DNA of 64,000 nucleotides from Seonamhaeicola maritimus (GCF_008056315.1 NZ_VRKQ01000010.1:806001-870000), one strand, 5' to 3'; counted from the stretch's first letter, positions 34,060 through 42,864 are shown. Notes: generated by a model from the letters alone, not told the origin. Made by a program: numbers and translations.

Positions 34060-34384
34060 AAAGTCTTATGACAGTTGAAACAACATTAACAATGTTTGAA
34101 GAGAACGATGTTTTTTGAATGTTTTGAAACTATATGCTTTTAGATTGATTGTTAATAAATCCTTAGGCTGAATTGCACTATTATTTCGTTTTAATTTGTA
34201 TATATTTGTTTTGCTGGTAAAAAGAGGGATTATTTTTACTTTGAATTGTTTTATAGGAAAAATTGCTATTTTAGCTAAAAAAACGCATTTCGTCGATGAT
34301 TTATGTTTTTAATGGATGTTTTTTGGGCTTAAAGGGCATAATTATTTTTGATAGAACTTGTTTTTTTTTACATTTGCCAAACCC
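34060..34384. other. 325-nt non-coding gap at the right border of the galactan locus
   Basis: Very AT-rich with long T runs. No gene, tRNA remnant, direct repeat of the 14.5-kb tRNA end, or strong terminator was found. A well-formed promoter for the next small gene occupies its last 40 nt. Confidence 0.6.
34347..34376 (+). promoter_or_regulatory. Bacteroidota-type promoter of the proline-rich small gene
   Basis: TTTG (34347-34350), an 18-nt spacer and TACATTTG (34369-34376) match the TTTG-N19-TAnnTTTG consensus at both boxes. The ATG follows after 8 nt, so the transcript would be nearly leaderless or start at the next purine. Confidence 0.6.
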
Positions 34385-34591
34385 ATGACTACACGAAAAA
34401 AAAGAATATTAACCGTTGTCTTATTTGTATTAATAGGCTTTATTGGGTTTGCTCAAAAGGATGTTCCTCCGCCACCACCGCCTACACCTCCTCCTGGACT
34501 TTCTATAGGGGTGAATGCTTTTTTTCTAGCAGGTTTAGCTTTAATACTTGGAATTAAGAAAATATTGAAAAAAGAGAGAATAAACTTTTAG
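34385..34591 (+). CDS. Small proline-rich membrane protein with PID-CTERM-like layout
   Basis: 68 residues from the ATG at 34385, which gives a proper signal peptide (TRKKRILTVVLFVLIGFIGFAQ); the upstream in-frame extension is not signal-like. A run of nine prolines broken by one Thr (about 27-37) is followed by a short linker, one membrane helix (FFLAGLALILGI) and a basic tail (KKILKKERINF). Small proteins of this type are common in Flavobacteriia. The design (signal, short exposed segment, C-terminal helix, basic end) recalls sorting signals such as PID-CTERM, though the canonical PID triplet is absent (LSIG instead). Function unknown. Its stop overlaps that of ribE by 4 nt. Confidence 0.7.
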   Translation: MTTRKKRILTVVLFVLIGFIGFAQKDVPPPPPPTPPPGLSIGVNAFFLAGLALILGIKKILKKERINF

Positions 34592-35178
34592 TGATTAATT
34601 GATAAAAGTTTAGTAACATATTTTCCAAGAACATCAAACTCTAAATTCACCTCGGTACCTTCTTTAAAGGTGTTAAAATTTGTATGCTTGTAGGTATACG
34701 GAATAATAGCTACACTAAAACTATCTTTTTTAGAATTCACAACTGTCAAACTTGTTCCGTTTACTGTTATTGATCCCTTTTCAATGGTAAGGTTATTCAA
34801 TGTAGAATCGTAATCAAAAGTAAAAAACCAACTGCCATTTTCTTCTTTAACATTGGTGCAAATTCCAGTTTGATCTACATGACCTTGTACAATATGGCCA
34901 TCTAATCGGTCACCTAATTTCATGGCGCGTTCCAAATTAACCTTGTCGTTTAGTTTTAAGCTTCCTAAATTAGATTTATCTAAAGTTTCCTTAATAGCCG
35001 TAACAGTATATTCGTCTTTATTTATATCAACTACAGTTAAACAAACCCCGTTATGAGCAACACTTTGGTCTATTTTTAATTCTGAAGTAATATTGCTTTT
35101 TACTGTGATATGAAGATTAGAATTCTCTTCTTTCAAATTAGAGATAAGGCCGATATCTTCAATAATTCCCGTAAACAT
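34588..35178 (-). CDS. ribE: Riboflavin synthase, alpha subunit
   Basis: Dismutates two molecules of 6,7-dimethyl-8-ribityllumazine into riboflavin and the pyrimidine substrate. The 196-residue protein has the invariant N-terminus MFTGIIEDIG and two lumazine-binding beta-barrel repeats (about 1-90 and 97-187). Each contains a NGxCLTV/NGTSLTV motif, and the GHIVQGHVD motif leads into the second repeat. Length typical. It is divergent from pdxA. Confidence 0.95.
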   Translation of the reverse strand: MFTGIIEDIGLISNLKEENSNLHITVKSNITSELKIDQSVAHNGVCLTVVDINKDEYTVTAIKETLDKSNLGSLKLNDKVNLERAMKLGDRLDGHIVQGHVDQTGICTNVKEENGSWFFTFDYDSTLNNLTIEKGSITVNGTSLTVVNSKKDSFSVAIIPYTYKHTNFNTFKEGTEVNLEFDVLGKYVTKLLSINH

Positions 35179-35243
35179 ACTATTATCTGTTTATTTGGTT
35201 AAATTTGCAACATCAAAATTACGAACAAAAGTTGTCATTTCTT

Positions 35244-36284
35244 ATGAAGAAAGAAGAAAATATAATAGTTGGAATATCAATTGGTGACTTGAATGGTATT
35301 GGAGGGGAAATAGTATTAAAAACGTTTGAAGATCCTAGGATTTTAGACTTTTGTACTCCAGTAATTTTTGCGTCGGCAAAAACCATGAATTTTTTTAAAA
35401 CTCATTTTAAATCAGGTGTTAATTATCATAATATCAATGGCATAAATCAATTAGCACATGGGAAGGTTAATGTGTATAATTGTTGGAATGAACCTGTAAA
35501 AATTGAATTTGGTAAAGAAGACATTAAAATTGGGGAATATGCCATTAAATCTTTAAAGGCAGCTACTAATTCATTAAAGAATAATGAAATTGATGTTTTA
35601 GTAACAGCACCCATTAATAAATCTAATATACAATCTAATGAATTTAAATTTCCGGGACATACAGATTTTCTGGCTCAAGAATTACAGGGCGAGAGCTTGA
35701 TGTTTATGGTTACAGGAAATTTAAGAGTTGGATTGCTAACAGACCACGTTCCTGTTAAAGATATTGTGGAGCATATTTCGGAAGATTTAATCGTTGAAAA
35801 GATTAACACCATTTACCAGTCACTTCAAAAAGATTTCAAAATAAGAAGACCTAAAATTGCTGTTTTAGGAATAAACCCGCACACCGGAGATAATGGCGTT
35901 ATTGGTAAAGAAGATGACGAAGTTTTACGTCCTACCCTTAAAAAAATTAAGGAAGAAGGAAAATTGGTTTTTGGCCCTTATGCCGCTGATAGCTTTTTTG
36001 GCTCTAATAATTACAAGAATTTTGATGCTATTGTGGCCTCATATCATGACCAAGGTTTAATTCCTTTTAAGACATTGTCTTTTGGGCAAGGAGTGAATTT
36101 CACAGCAGGCTTAAACAAAATTAGAACGTCTCCAGACCATGGAACTGCTTATGAGATTGCTGGAAAAGGAGAAGCCGATGCTAGTTCATTTAAAGAAGCC
36201 GTTTTCTCAGCAATTCAGATTTATAAAAATAGATTTGATTATGAGGAACTTACGGCAAATCCATTAAAAAAGATGCGTAGATAA
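35244..36284 (+). CDS. pdxA: 4-hydroxythreonine-4-phosphate dehydrogenase
   Basis: NAD-dependent step of the DXP-dependent pyridoxal phosphate pathway. I start at the ATG at 35244 (KKEENIIVGISIGDLNGIGGE), because PdxA begins with this strand and the upstream 13 codons look non-coding. The 346-residue product has VTAPINKSNI, FPGHTDFLA (metal His), LLTDHVPVKD, INPHTGDNG, YHDQGLIPFK and RTSPDHGTAYEIAGKG in order. Length is slightly above the E. coli enzyme. A DUF177 gene follows, with its own promoter. Confidence 0.94.
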   Translation: MKKEENIIVGISIGDLNGIGGEIVLKTFEDPRILDFCTPVIFASAKTMNFFKTHFKSGVNYHNINGINQLAHGKVNVYNCWNEPVKIEFGKEDIKIGEYAIKSLKAATNSLKNNEIDVLVTAPINKSNIQSNEFKFPGHTDFLAQELQGESLMFMVTGNLRVGLLTDHVPVKDIVEHISEDLIVEKINTIYQSLQKDFKIRRPKIAVLGINPHTGDNGVIGKEDDEVLRPTLKKIKEEGKLVFGPYAADSFFGSNNYKNFDAIVASYHDQGLIPFKTLSFGQGVNFTAGLNKIRTSPDHGTAYEIAGKGEADASSFKEAVFSAIQIYKNRFDYEELTANPLKKMRR

Positions 36285-36314
36285 TTATAAACAAAAAAAT
36301 GTTTATAAGTAATG

Positions 36315-36342
36315 TTGCGTAATATAAAAATTCATATATTTG
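36315..36342 (+). promoter_or_regulatory. Candidate promoter of the DUF177-rpmF-fabH-accBC block
   Basis: TTG (36315-36317), a 17-nt spacer and TATATTTG (36335-36342), the latter an exact TAnnTTTG match, 22 nt before the ATG at 36365. Confidence 0.5.
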
Positions 36343-36364
36343 CAGGCTCAAATTAGATGTGACA

Positions 36365-36904
36365 ATGAAGCCAATGAAAGAGTTCGCAATCCAGTTTGTT
36401 GGATTAAAAATAGGAAAGCATCATTTTGAGCATAAAATAGAGCAGGCGTTCTTTGAACATTTTGAGTATAAAGAATTTAACAATGTAGACGTTAATGTTG
36501 AAGTTGAATTAGAAAAGAAATCAACATTTTTAGAGTTACGTTTTAAGGCCTCTGGTTTTGTAAATATTAATTGTGATTTAACAAACGAACCCTATAATCA
36601 AACTATTGAAAATGAGTTTGAATTAGTAGTTAAGTTTGGTGATGAGTACAATGACGAACATGTTGATATTTTAATGGTTCCACATGGAACTTATGAAATT
36701 AGTATTGAACAATATATTTACGAATTGATTGTATTGGCGGTGCCAATTAAAAGAATTCACCCAGGAGTTGAAGACGGAACATTAAATTCAGATATACTTA
36801 AAAAATTAGAAGAGTTAAGCCCAAAGCTTAGTGAAGATAAAGACAAAGAAGAGGATATTGATCCTCGTTGGAATACATTAAAGAAACTATTAACGGATAA
36901 ATAA
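36365..36904 (+). CDS. DUF177 (YceD) family protein
   Basis: About 179 residues from the ATG at 36365; a GTG two codons upstream is less likely. YceD/DUF177 proteins are universally linked to rpmF and are implicated in 23S rRNA or large-subunit metabolism. The segment ASGFVNINCDLTNEPYNQTIENEFELVVKF shows the expected core. It has only one of the Cys positions found in some homologues. The C-terminal 40 residues are acidic and charged (SEDKDKEEDIDPRW). rpmF follows 8 nt downstream. Confidence 0.88.
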   Translation: MKPMKEFAIQFVGLKIGKHHFEHKIEQAFFEHFEYKEFNNVDVNVEVELEKKSTFLELRFKASGFVNINCDLTNEPYNQTIENEFELVVKFGDEYNDEHVDILMVPHGTYEISIEQYIYELIVLAVPIKRIHPGVEDGTLNSDILKKLEELSPKLSEDKDKEEDIDPRWNTLKKLLTDK

Positions 36905-36912
36905 TATAAAAA

Positions 36913-37116
36913 ATGGCACATCCTAAAAGAAAAATCTCTAAAACAAGAAGAGATAAAAGAAGAACACATTATAAAGCAACTGCGCCACAGATTGCTACTT
37001 GCCCAACTACTGGTGAAGCGCATTTATACCATAGAGCTCACTGGTTTGAAGGGAAATTATACTACAGAGGTCAAGTTCTAATTGACAACTCTGAAGAAGC
37101 AGAAAATTTAGCATAA
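36913..37116 (+). CDS. rpmF: 50S ribosomal protein L32
   Basis: 67 residues beginning [16 protein letters not shown], the standard L32 opening, followed by [19 protein letters not shown] and [15 protein letters not shown]. The zinc-binding CxxC pairs of some L32 proteins are not present (a single Cys), typical of the C-minus form. It is followed by a strong hairpin terminator or attenuator before fabH. Confidence 0.96.
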   Translation: MAHPKRKISKTRRDKRRTHYKATAPQIATCPTTGEAHLYHRAHWFEGKLYYRGQVLIDNSEEAENLA

Positions 37117-37136
37117 ACTATATGCGCGCATAGTAT

Positions 37137-37164
37137 AAAACGCTCACTTGTGAGCGTTTTTTTT
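37137..37164 (+). terminator. Hairpin terminator or attenuator between rpmF and fabH
   Basis: A perfect 11-bp stem, AAAACGCTCAC with GTGAGCGTTTT, has a 2-nt loop and continues into T residues. A second, imperfect palindrome (37118-37134, around TATGCGCGCATA) lies just before it. It probably lowers read-through into fabH. Confidence 0.82.
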
Positions 37165-37295
37165 ATGATAGGCTTTTTCTAAAGACAAAAACACATTAAT
37201 TGTGTGTTATTACACTAAAATTTAGTAGTTTTCACCAAAATTTGAGTGTTTTTGTTCAATTTTAATGATTTTTTAGTCGATTTAACTACAAAGTT

Positions 37296-38288
37296 ATGAG
37301 TAAAATCTCAGCGGCAATTACAGCTGTAGGTGCATATGTGCCAGAATACGTATTAACCAATCAAATCCTTGAGACAATGGTTGATACTAACGATGAATGG
37401 ATTACTACGAGAACAGGCATCAAAGAACGAAGAATTTTAAAAGAAGAAGGAAAAGGAACCTCTTTTTTAGCAATTAACGCTGCTAAAGATCTCATTAAGA
37501 AAAGAGGAATTGACCCTAAAGATATAGAACTTGTTATTGTTGCTACGGCAACACCCGATATGAAAGCTGCCTCTACTGCAGCTTTTACTGCATCTGGTAT
37601 TGGAGCTGTAAATGCTTTTTCATTCGATTTAGATGCCGCATGTTCTAGTTTTTTATTCGGAATGTCGGTTGCAGCAAAATATATAGAGTCTGGTACTTAT
37701 AAAAATGTCCTTTTAATTGGAGCCGATAAGATGTCGTCTATGATTAATTATAAAGACAGAGCTACTTGTATCATTTTCGGAGATGGTGCAGGAGCTGTTT
37801 TATTTGAACCAAACAATGAAGGTTTAGGTTTAAAAGATGAGTATTTAAGAAGTGACGGAACTGGAAGAGAGTTTTTACAAGCTACTTATGGTGGATCTGT
37901 AAATCCGGTAACGCATGAAGCTATTGATGAAGGTGGTCATTATGCTTTTCAAGAAGGGAGAACAGTGTTTAAAAATGCCGTATTCAATATGGCGGATGCG
38001 GCCGTTAAAATATTAGAAAGAAACAATCTAACTAAAGAAAGTATAGATTGGTTAGTAGCACATCAAGCTAACAAGCGTATTATAGATGCTACCGCTAACA
38101 GAATAGAGTTGGAAGAAGAAAAAGTAATGATGAACATACATAAGTACGGGAATACTACTTCAGCAACCTTACCGTTATTATTACATGATTACGAAAGCCA
38201 ACTTAAAAAAGGAGATAATTTAATATTCGCTGCCTTTGGTGGTGGATTTAATTGGGGGTCCATTTATTTACAATGGGCATATAATTAA
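37296..38288 (+). CDS. fabH: 3-oxoacyl-[acyl-carrier-protein] synthase III
   Basis: Starts fatty acid synthesis by condensing an acyl-CoA with malonyl-ACP. 330 residues with the catalytic triad C116 (DLDAACSSFLFG), H256 (LVAHQANKR) and N286 (KYGNTTSATLP). The opening region ITTRTGIKERRI and the C-terminal GGGFNWGSIYLQW are typical. The gene follows rpmF and precedes accB, a common Bacteroidota order. Confidence 0.95.
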   Translation: MSKISAAITAVGAYVPEYVLTNQILETMVDTNDEWITTRTGIKERRILKEEGKGTSFLAINAAKDLIKKRGIDPKDIELVIVATATPDMKAASTAAFTASGIGAVNAFSFDLDAACSSFLFGMSVAAKYIESGTYKNVLLIGADKMSSMINYKDRATCIIFGDGAGAVLFEPNNEGLGLKDEYLRSDGTGREFLQATYGGSVNPVTHEAIDEGGHYAFQEGRTVFKNAVFNMADAAVKILERNNLTKESIDWLVAHQANKRIIDATANRIELEEEKVMMNIHKYGNTTSATLPLLLHDYESQLKKGDNLIFAAFGGGFNWGSIYLQWAYN

Positions 38289-38323
38289 TTAAGATAACTA
38301 ACCATTAACTAATTAGTAAAATT

Positions 38324-38812
38324 ATGGATATTAAAGAGATTCAAAACTTAATCAGGTTTGTTGCCAAGTCAGGTGCAAGCGAGGTTAAATTGGAGATGGA
38401 TGATGTAAAAATCACCATTAAAACAGGATCGGATACAGAAACAACTATCGTTCAGCAACTTCCTGCTCCTCATATAGCTCAACAAATGGTACCAGCAGCA
38501 GCTCCTGCTGTTGAAGCAAGTGCGCCAGCAGCTGCTCCTGCAGCTCCTGCACCAGCAGACGACGAATCAAAATATATTACTATAAAATCACCTATCATAG
38601 GAACTTTCTACAGAAAACCTTCACCAGACAAACCTTTATTTGTAGAGGTTGGTCAAACCATTGCAGAAGGAGACGTGCTTTGTATTATTGAAGCTATGAA
38701 ACTTTTCAATGAAATTGAATCTGAAGTTTCTGGTAAAGTTGTTAAGATTTTGGTTGATGATTCTTCTCCCGTAGAATTTGATCAACCTTTATTTTTGGTG
38801 GACCCTTCATAA
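38324..38812 (+). CDS. accB: Biotin carboxyl carrier protein of acetyl-CoA carboxylase
   Basis: 162 residues. An N-terminal helix-rich domain (about 1-45) is joined by an Ala/Pro-rich linker (about 46-80) to the biotinyl domain. The biotin acceptor is K126 in [10 protein letters not shown], and [18 protein letters not shown] gives the protruding-thumb region. It carries carboxybiotin between AccC and the carboxyltransferase. It is 35 nt after fabH. Confidence 0.96.
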   Translation: MDIKEIQNLIRFVAKSGASEVKLEMDDVKITIKTGSDTETTIVQQLPAPHIAQQMVPAAAPAVEASAPAAAPAAPAPADDESKYITIKSPIIGTFYRKPSPDKPLFVEVGQTIAEGDVLCIIEAMKLFNEIESEVSGKVVKILVDDSSPVEFDQPLFLVDPS

Positions 38813-38818
38813 CCTATT

Positions 38819-38886
38819 AAAAATTCCAATCTACAAATCCAAAACCCCAACTATTGGAATTTGGTGCTTGGAAATTGAATTTTTAA
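38819..38886. repeat. Inverted-repeat intergenic element between accB and accC
   Basis: A perfect 10-bp inverted repeat, AAATTCCAAT (38821-38830) and ATTGGAATTT (38853-38862), is followed by the related CTTGGAAATTGAATTT. The whole 84-nt accB-accC gap is made of this low-complexity TTGGAATTT-rich sequence. Similar TTGGAATTT-type intergenic elements occur in other flavobacterial genomes as far as I recall. Confidence 0.55.
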
Positions 38887-38896
38887 AAAAACAGTT

Positions 38897-40252
38897 ATGT
38901 TTAAAAAAATATTAGTAGCCAATAGAGGAGAAATAGCACTACGTGTTATTAGAACCTGTAAAGAAATGGGCATTAAAACCGTTGCGGTTTACTCAAAGGC
39001 TGATGAGGAAAGTTTACATGTAAAATTTGCCGATGAAGCTGTTTGTATAGGGCCTGCTCCAAGTAGCGAGTCTTACCTTAAAATGTCTAATATAATCGCA
39101 GCTGCAGAAATTACTAATGCAGATGCTATTCACCCTGGATATGGTTTCCTTTCAGAAAACGCAAAGTTCTCTAAAATTTGTACAGAACATGGTATAAAAT
39201 TCATCGGAGCTTCTGCTGAAATGATTGACAGAATGGGAGACAAGGCCAATGCCAAAGAAACCATGAAAGCGGCAGGCGTACCTTGTGTTCCAGGAAGTGA
39301 TGGTATAATAAAGGATTTTGAAGAATGTGAAAAGCTAGCAGTTGAAACAGGTTATCCTGTAATGCTAAAAGCTTCTGCTGGAGGTGGCGGAAAAGGTATG
39401 CGAGGTGTTTTCAAACAAGAAGACCTTAAAGATGCCTGGGATTCTGCAAGACAAGAAAGTAAAGCAGCATTTGGCAATGATGATATGTATATGGAAAAGC
39501 TTATTGAAGAGCCTAGACATATTGAAATTCAAATTGTTGGAGATTCTACCGGTAGAGCATGTCACTTATCAGAAAGAGATTGTTCTGTACAACGTCGTCA
39601 TCAAAAATTAACAGAAGAAGTGCCTTCTCCTTTTATGACTGATGAATTGCGTCAGAAAATGGGAGATGCAGCGGTTCGTGCAGCAGAATATATTAAATAT
39701 GAGGGTGCTGGAACTGTAGAGTTTTTAGTAGATAAGCATAGAAACTTCTATTTCATGGAAATGAATACCCGTATTCAAGTTGAGCATCCAATTACAGAAC
39801 AAGTAATTGATTTTGATTTGATACGTGAGCAAATATTAGTGGCTGCTGGCGTGCCAATTTCAGGTAAAAACTATATGCCAAATCTACACTCTATAGAATG
39901 TAGAATTAATGCAGAAGATCCGTTTAACGACTTCAGACCATCACCAGGTAAAATCACAACGCTTCACGCTCCTGGAGGTCATGGTGTAAGGTTAGATACG
40001 CATGTGTATGCAGGCTATTCTATTCCACCAAATTATGACTCTATGATTGCTAAGTTAATTACAACTGCGCAAACTAGAGAAGAAGCTATAAATAAAATGA
40101 AACGCGCTTTAGAAGAGTTCGTTATAGAAGGAATAAAAACAACCATTCCTTTCCATAGACAACTTATGGAACATCCAGATTATTTAGCTGGTAATTATAC
40201 CACTAAATTTATGGAAGACTTTGTAATAAAGAAAGTTTCAGAAGATGAATAA
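38897..40252 (+). CDS. accC: Biotin carboxylase subunit of acetyl-CoA carboxylase
   Basis: ATP-dependent carboxylation of biotin on AccB. 451 residues starting [19 protein letters not shown]. The ATP-grasp region has the glycine-rich [14 protein letters not shown], and [22 protein letters not shown] and the carboxylation-site motif ECRINAEDP follow. Length and motif order are canonical. It ends the fabH-accB-accC block with a terminator directly downstream. Confidence 0.97.
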   Translation: MFKKILVANRGEIALRVIRTCKEMGIKTVAVYSKADEESLHVKFADEAVCIGPAPSSESYLKMSNIIAAAEITNADAIHPGYGFLSENAKFSKICTEHGIKFIGASAEMIDRMGDKANAKETMKAAGVPCVPGSDGIIKDFEECEKLAVETGYPVMLKASAGGGGKGMRGVFKQEDLKDAWDSARQESKAAFGNDDMYMEKLIEEPRHIEIQIVGDSTGRACHLSERDCSVQRRHQKLTEEVPSPFMTDELRQKMGDAAVRAAEYIKYEGAGTVEFLVDKHRNFYFMEMNTRIQVEHPITEQVIDFDLIREQILVAAGVPISGKNYMPNLHSIECRINAEDPFNDFRPSPGKITTLHAPGGHGVRLDTHVYAGYSIPPNYDSMIAKLITTAQTREEAINKMKRALEEFVIEGIKTTIPFHRQLMEHPDYLAGNYTTKFMEDFVIKKVSEDE

Positions 40253-40258
40253 ATTAAG

Positions 40259-40287
40259 ACTCCGAAAGTAATTTCGGAGTTTTTTTA
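40259..40287 (+). terminator. Terminator after accC
   Basis: A perfect 9-bp stem, ACTCCGAAA (40259-40267) and TTTCGGAGT (40272-40280), with a GTAA loop, followed by seven T residues. Confidence 0.9.
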
Positions 40288-40290
40288 TAG

Positions 40291-40367
40291 TGTTCCCCAA
40301 GGGTCATGCTATCCGCTATATCTTTTTTTCATACTTCAAAAAAGGATGCCGCTTCTATCCTTAATAC
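40291..40367 (+). repeat. Intergenic structured repeat, copy 1
   Basis: One of three copies in the window. It has terminal inverted ends GTGTT/AATAC, a CCC-AA-GGG mini-hairpin, the 5' block GGTCATGCTATCCGC, a central hairpin (ATCTTTTTTT with AAAAAAGGAT around a short loop) and the 3' block CTTCTATCCTTAATAC. Terminal bases differ from copies 2 and 3 but still pair. It lies after the accC terminator and before the FAD oxidoreductase gene. Confidence 0.65.
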
Positions 40368-40387
40368 AAAAGCATTAACTTAGTATT

Positions 40388-41497
40388 ATGAATCTTTCCT
40401 ATTGGGAAATAAAAAGTTGGTTAACTAACATAGACTTTACTATTGTTGGAGGTGGTATTGTAGGTCTAAATTGTGCTTTGCAATTAAAAGAAAGATTTCC
40501 AAAATCTAATATTTTAGTATTAGAAAAAGGGATATTTCCACAAGGAGCAAGTACTAAAAATGCTGGATTTGCTTGTTTTGGAAGTTTGAGTGAAATCATT
40601 GATGATTTAAAAACCCATTCTAAAGAAGATGTTTTCAAACTTGTTAAAAAACGTGTTGAAGGATTAAAGCTTTTAAGAAGTATATTAGGTGATTCTAATA
40701 TAGACTATCAAGGTCATGGAGGCTATGAATTGTTTCTTGATAAAGACGAGTTGTATGATAAATGTTTATCTCAAAGAGAACAAATTAACAAACTATTAAA
40801 ACCTCTTTTTAAAGAAAGTGTTTTTGGTTTAAAAGACAACAGTTATCATTTTAAGAACATTGAGGAACAATGCATTTTTAATCAATTTGAAGGCCAAATT
40901 GATACTGGAAAAATGATGGAATCTTTAGCAAATTTAGCACAAAGTAAAGGAGTTAAAATCATAAACAATATTAGAGTCCTTGAATACTCAGAAGACAACA
41001 ATTCAGTTAAAATAAGAACAAATTTCTTTAACTTTTCTTCATCAAAATTGTTGATTGCTACCAACGGATTTGCCTCTCAATTAATTAGTGAGCAAGTAAA
41101 ACCTGCCAGGGCTCAAGTATTGGTAACTAAACCCATTAAAAACCTACACATAAAGGGAACTTTTCATTTAGATAGAGGCTATTATTATTTTAGAAATATT
41201 GACGATAGGATTTTACTAGGTGGTGGGAGAAATTTAGCTTTTAATGAAGAAACAACATCAGAGTTTGGACAAACAATTTTAATTCAAAGTAAGCTAGAGA
41301 AACTTCTAAAAACAACCATTTTGCCAGATTCTGATTTTGAAATTGAATATAGATGGAGTGGTATTATGGGTGTTGGCAATAAGAAAGAAGCCATAGTAAA
41401 ACAATTAAGTAATAATGTGTTTTGCGGTGTTAGACTTGGAGGCATGGGAATTGCCATTGGAAGTTTAATAGGGCAAGAATTAGCGGATTTAGTTTAA
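40388..41497 (+). CDS. FAD-dependent amino-acid-oxidase-like (DAO) oxidoreductase
   Basis: 369 residues. The N-terminal dinucleotide-binding motif is IVGGGIVGLNCALQL (around 19-33), followed by LVLEKG, the segment GASTKNAGFACFG typical of the DAO fold, and a C-terminal GVRLGGMGIAIGSLIGQ. No signal peptide. The family includes D-amino acid oxidases, glycine oxidases and related deaminating enzymes; the substrate here is unknown. It abuts the GreA-like gene with no gap, so they share a transcript. Confidence 0.82.
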   Translation: MNLSYWEIKSWLTNIDFTIVGGGIVGLNCALQLKERFPKSNILVLEKGIFPQGASTKNAGFACFGSLSEIIDDLKTHSKEDVFKLVKKRVEGLKLLRSILGDSNIDYQGHGGYELFLDKDELYDKCLSQREQINKLLKPLFKESVFGLKDNSYHFKNIEEQCIFNQFEGQIDTGKMMESLANLAQSKGVKIINNIRVLEYSEDNNSVKIRTNFFNFSSSKLLIATNGFASQLISEQVKPARAQVLVTKPIKNLHIKGTFHLDRGYYYFRNIDDRILLGGGRNLAFNEETTSEFGQTILIQSKLEKLLKTTILPDSDFEIEYRWSGIMGVGNKKEAIVKQLSNNVFCGVRLGGMGIAIGSLIGQELADLV

Positions 41498-41947
41498 ATG
41501 AATATAAAGGAAGATCTATATAACACTTGTGAAGTATTTATTGATAACAGACTTAAAACTGTTCAGCATACAATAGATGACATCAAGAAATCTCTAACTT
41601 CAGAAACAAAAAGTTCGGCAGGTGATAAACATGAAACGGGTAGAGCCATGTTGCAACTAGAAAGAGAAAAAGCAGGAAATCAGTTGGCCGAAATTCAAAA
41701 AATTAAAGAAACTCTGGCTAAAATAGGCACAACTAAAACATCAGATATTGTCAATATAGGAAGCGTGGTTTACACCTCTAATTTGAATTATTTTATCTCA
41801 ATTAGCGCAGGAGAATTAAAGGCTGGAAACGAAACTTTTTATGCTATTTCTCCAAGTACACCTATTGGGCAATTATTGCTTGGTAAAACAGTTGGCGACT
41901 CCATTAGTTTTAGAAATCAAGAGTTTATAATTAATGAAGTTTTTTAA
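41498..41947 (+). CDS. GreA/GreB C-terminal-like protein
   Basis: 149 residues. A helical N-terminal part (about 1-75, coiled-coil-like, rich in Lys and Glu) precedes a beta-rich region (GSVVYTSNLNYFISISAG, FYAISPSTPIGQLLLGKTVGDSISF). The second region resembles the FKBP-like C-terminal domain of transcript-cleavage factors. Small proteins of this family are sometimes labelled 3-oxoacyl-ACP synthase in databases; nothing in the sequence supports that. Probably interacts with RNA polymerase, by analogy only. Confidence 0.7.
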   Translation: MNIKEDLYNTCEVFIDNRLKTVQHTIDDIKKSLTSETKSSAGDKHETGRAMLQLEREKAGNQLAEIQKIKETLAKIGTTKTSDIVNIGSVVYTSNLNYFISISAGELKAGNETFYAISPSTPIGQLLLGKTVGDSISFRNQEFIINEVF

Positions 41948-41949
41948 GC

Positions 41950-42864
41950 TTATTTTTCAATAGTTAAAAAAACCTCAGCCCCTTCTCTAAGCAAGGAGTC
42001 ATCTTCAAATAGGATATTCTCACCATTTAATTCAGCTTCAATTAAGTAGTAATTCCCTTTGTAGTAAGATTGTTTGACAGTTGCTTTTAAATCTGATTTA
42101 TCAACCACTTTAAGTTGATGCGCATACACGATGCCGAAGGATTCAATAACATTAAATTCTCCAAAAAACGAAGCTATTAATGGTGTGCCGGGGTTGTCGA
42201 ATATTTGTTGAGGCGCATTATTTGCAATAATTTCATTGTTATGAATTACCATCATGTTGTCTGAAAAAGACATAGCATCATCTTTGTCATGAGTTGCTAC
42301 AATACAAGTGATGTTTTTTTCTTTTAAATACTTAAAAAGACTTCGTCTTAAAGACTGTTTTTTGAAGTTATCAATGTGGCTAAAAGGTTCATCTAGTAAA
42401 ATAATTTCGGGTTGTTTTGCAATTGCTCTGGCTAGAGCAACGCGTTGTTTTTGACCACCACTAAGCAACTTTACTTTTGCGTTTGCTAAAGGTGATAATT
42501 CAACAACCTCTAACAATTCTTTAACTCTATTTTGCTTTTCTTCAGGATAAAAATTAGATAAGAATTCTCCAACATTTTCTGCAACGGTGGTAAAAGGCAT
42601 TAGGTCAAATTCTTGAGCCACATATTTCATGAAATCATAACCAACTACTAGATTGTATGCAGGACCTAAAATTTGCTTCCCATTCCAAAAGATTTCACCT
42701 TCATTTAAATCGAATTCACCATAAAGTAATTTTAGCAATGTACTTTTGCCAGAACCGCTTTCCCCAATTATAGATAGATGTTCTCCAACATTAACCGAAA
42801 AGTCAATATTCTTTAAAACGGGCTCTTCTTTATAACGAAACGATATGTTTTTAACTTGAAGCAT
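41950..42864 (-). CDS. ABC transporter ATP-binding protein with C-terminal extension
   Basis: 304 residues. Walker A is GESGSGKST, the signature is LSGGQKQRVALARA, Walker B is IILLDEPFSHID, and the H-loop is VATHDKDDA. The nucleotide-binding domain covers about 1-225. The remaining 75 residues are beta-rich and resemble the TOBE-like regulatory extensions of PotA/CysA-type importers. No permease gene adjoins it, so partner and substrate are unknown. Confidence 0.85.
   Translation of the reverse strand: MLQVKNISFRYKEEPVLKNIDFSVNVGEHLSIIGESGSGKSTLLKLLYGEFDLNEGEIFWNGKQILGPAYNLVVGYDFMKYVAQEFDLMPFTTVAENVGEFLSNFYPEEKQNRVKELLEVVELSPLANAKVKLLSGGQKQRVALARAIAKQPEIILLDEPFSHIDNFKKQSLRRSLFKYLKEKNITCIVATHDKDDAMSFSDNMMVIHNNEIIANNAPQQIFDNPGTPLIASFFGEFNVIESFGIVYAHQLKVVDKSDLKATVKQSYYKGNYYLIEAELNGENILFEDDSLLREGAEVFLTIEK

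Noticed and set aside
14513-34384. Galactan locus as a tRNA-integrated genomic island
   Set aside because: A tRNA gene lies at its left side, but no integrase, no duplicate of the tRNA 3' end near 34 kb and no change in base composition was seen.
38819-38886. CRISPR-like or tandem repeat array
   Set aside because: Only one inverted pair with irregular spacing; no regular direct repeats or spacers here or elsewhere in the window.
40321-40345. T run and A run after accC as a second terminator
   Set aside because: The hairpin is the central stem of the three-copy repeat; the true accC terminator lies at 40259-40287.
41498-41947. 3-oxoacyl-ACP synthase
   Set aside because: No ketosynthase active-site Cys, no thiolase fold motifs, and only 149 residues.
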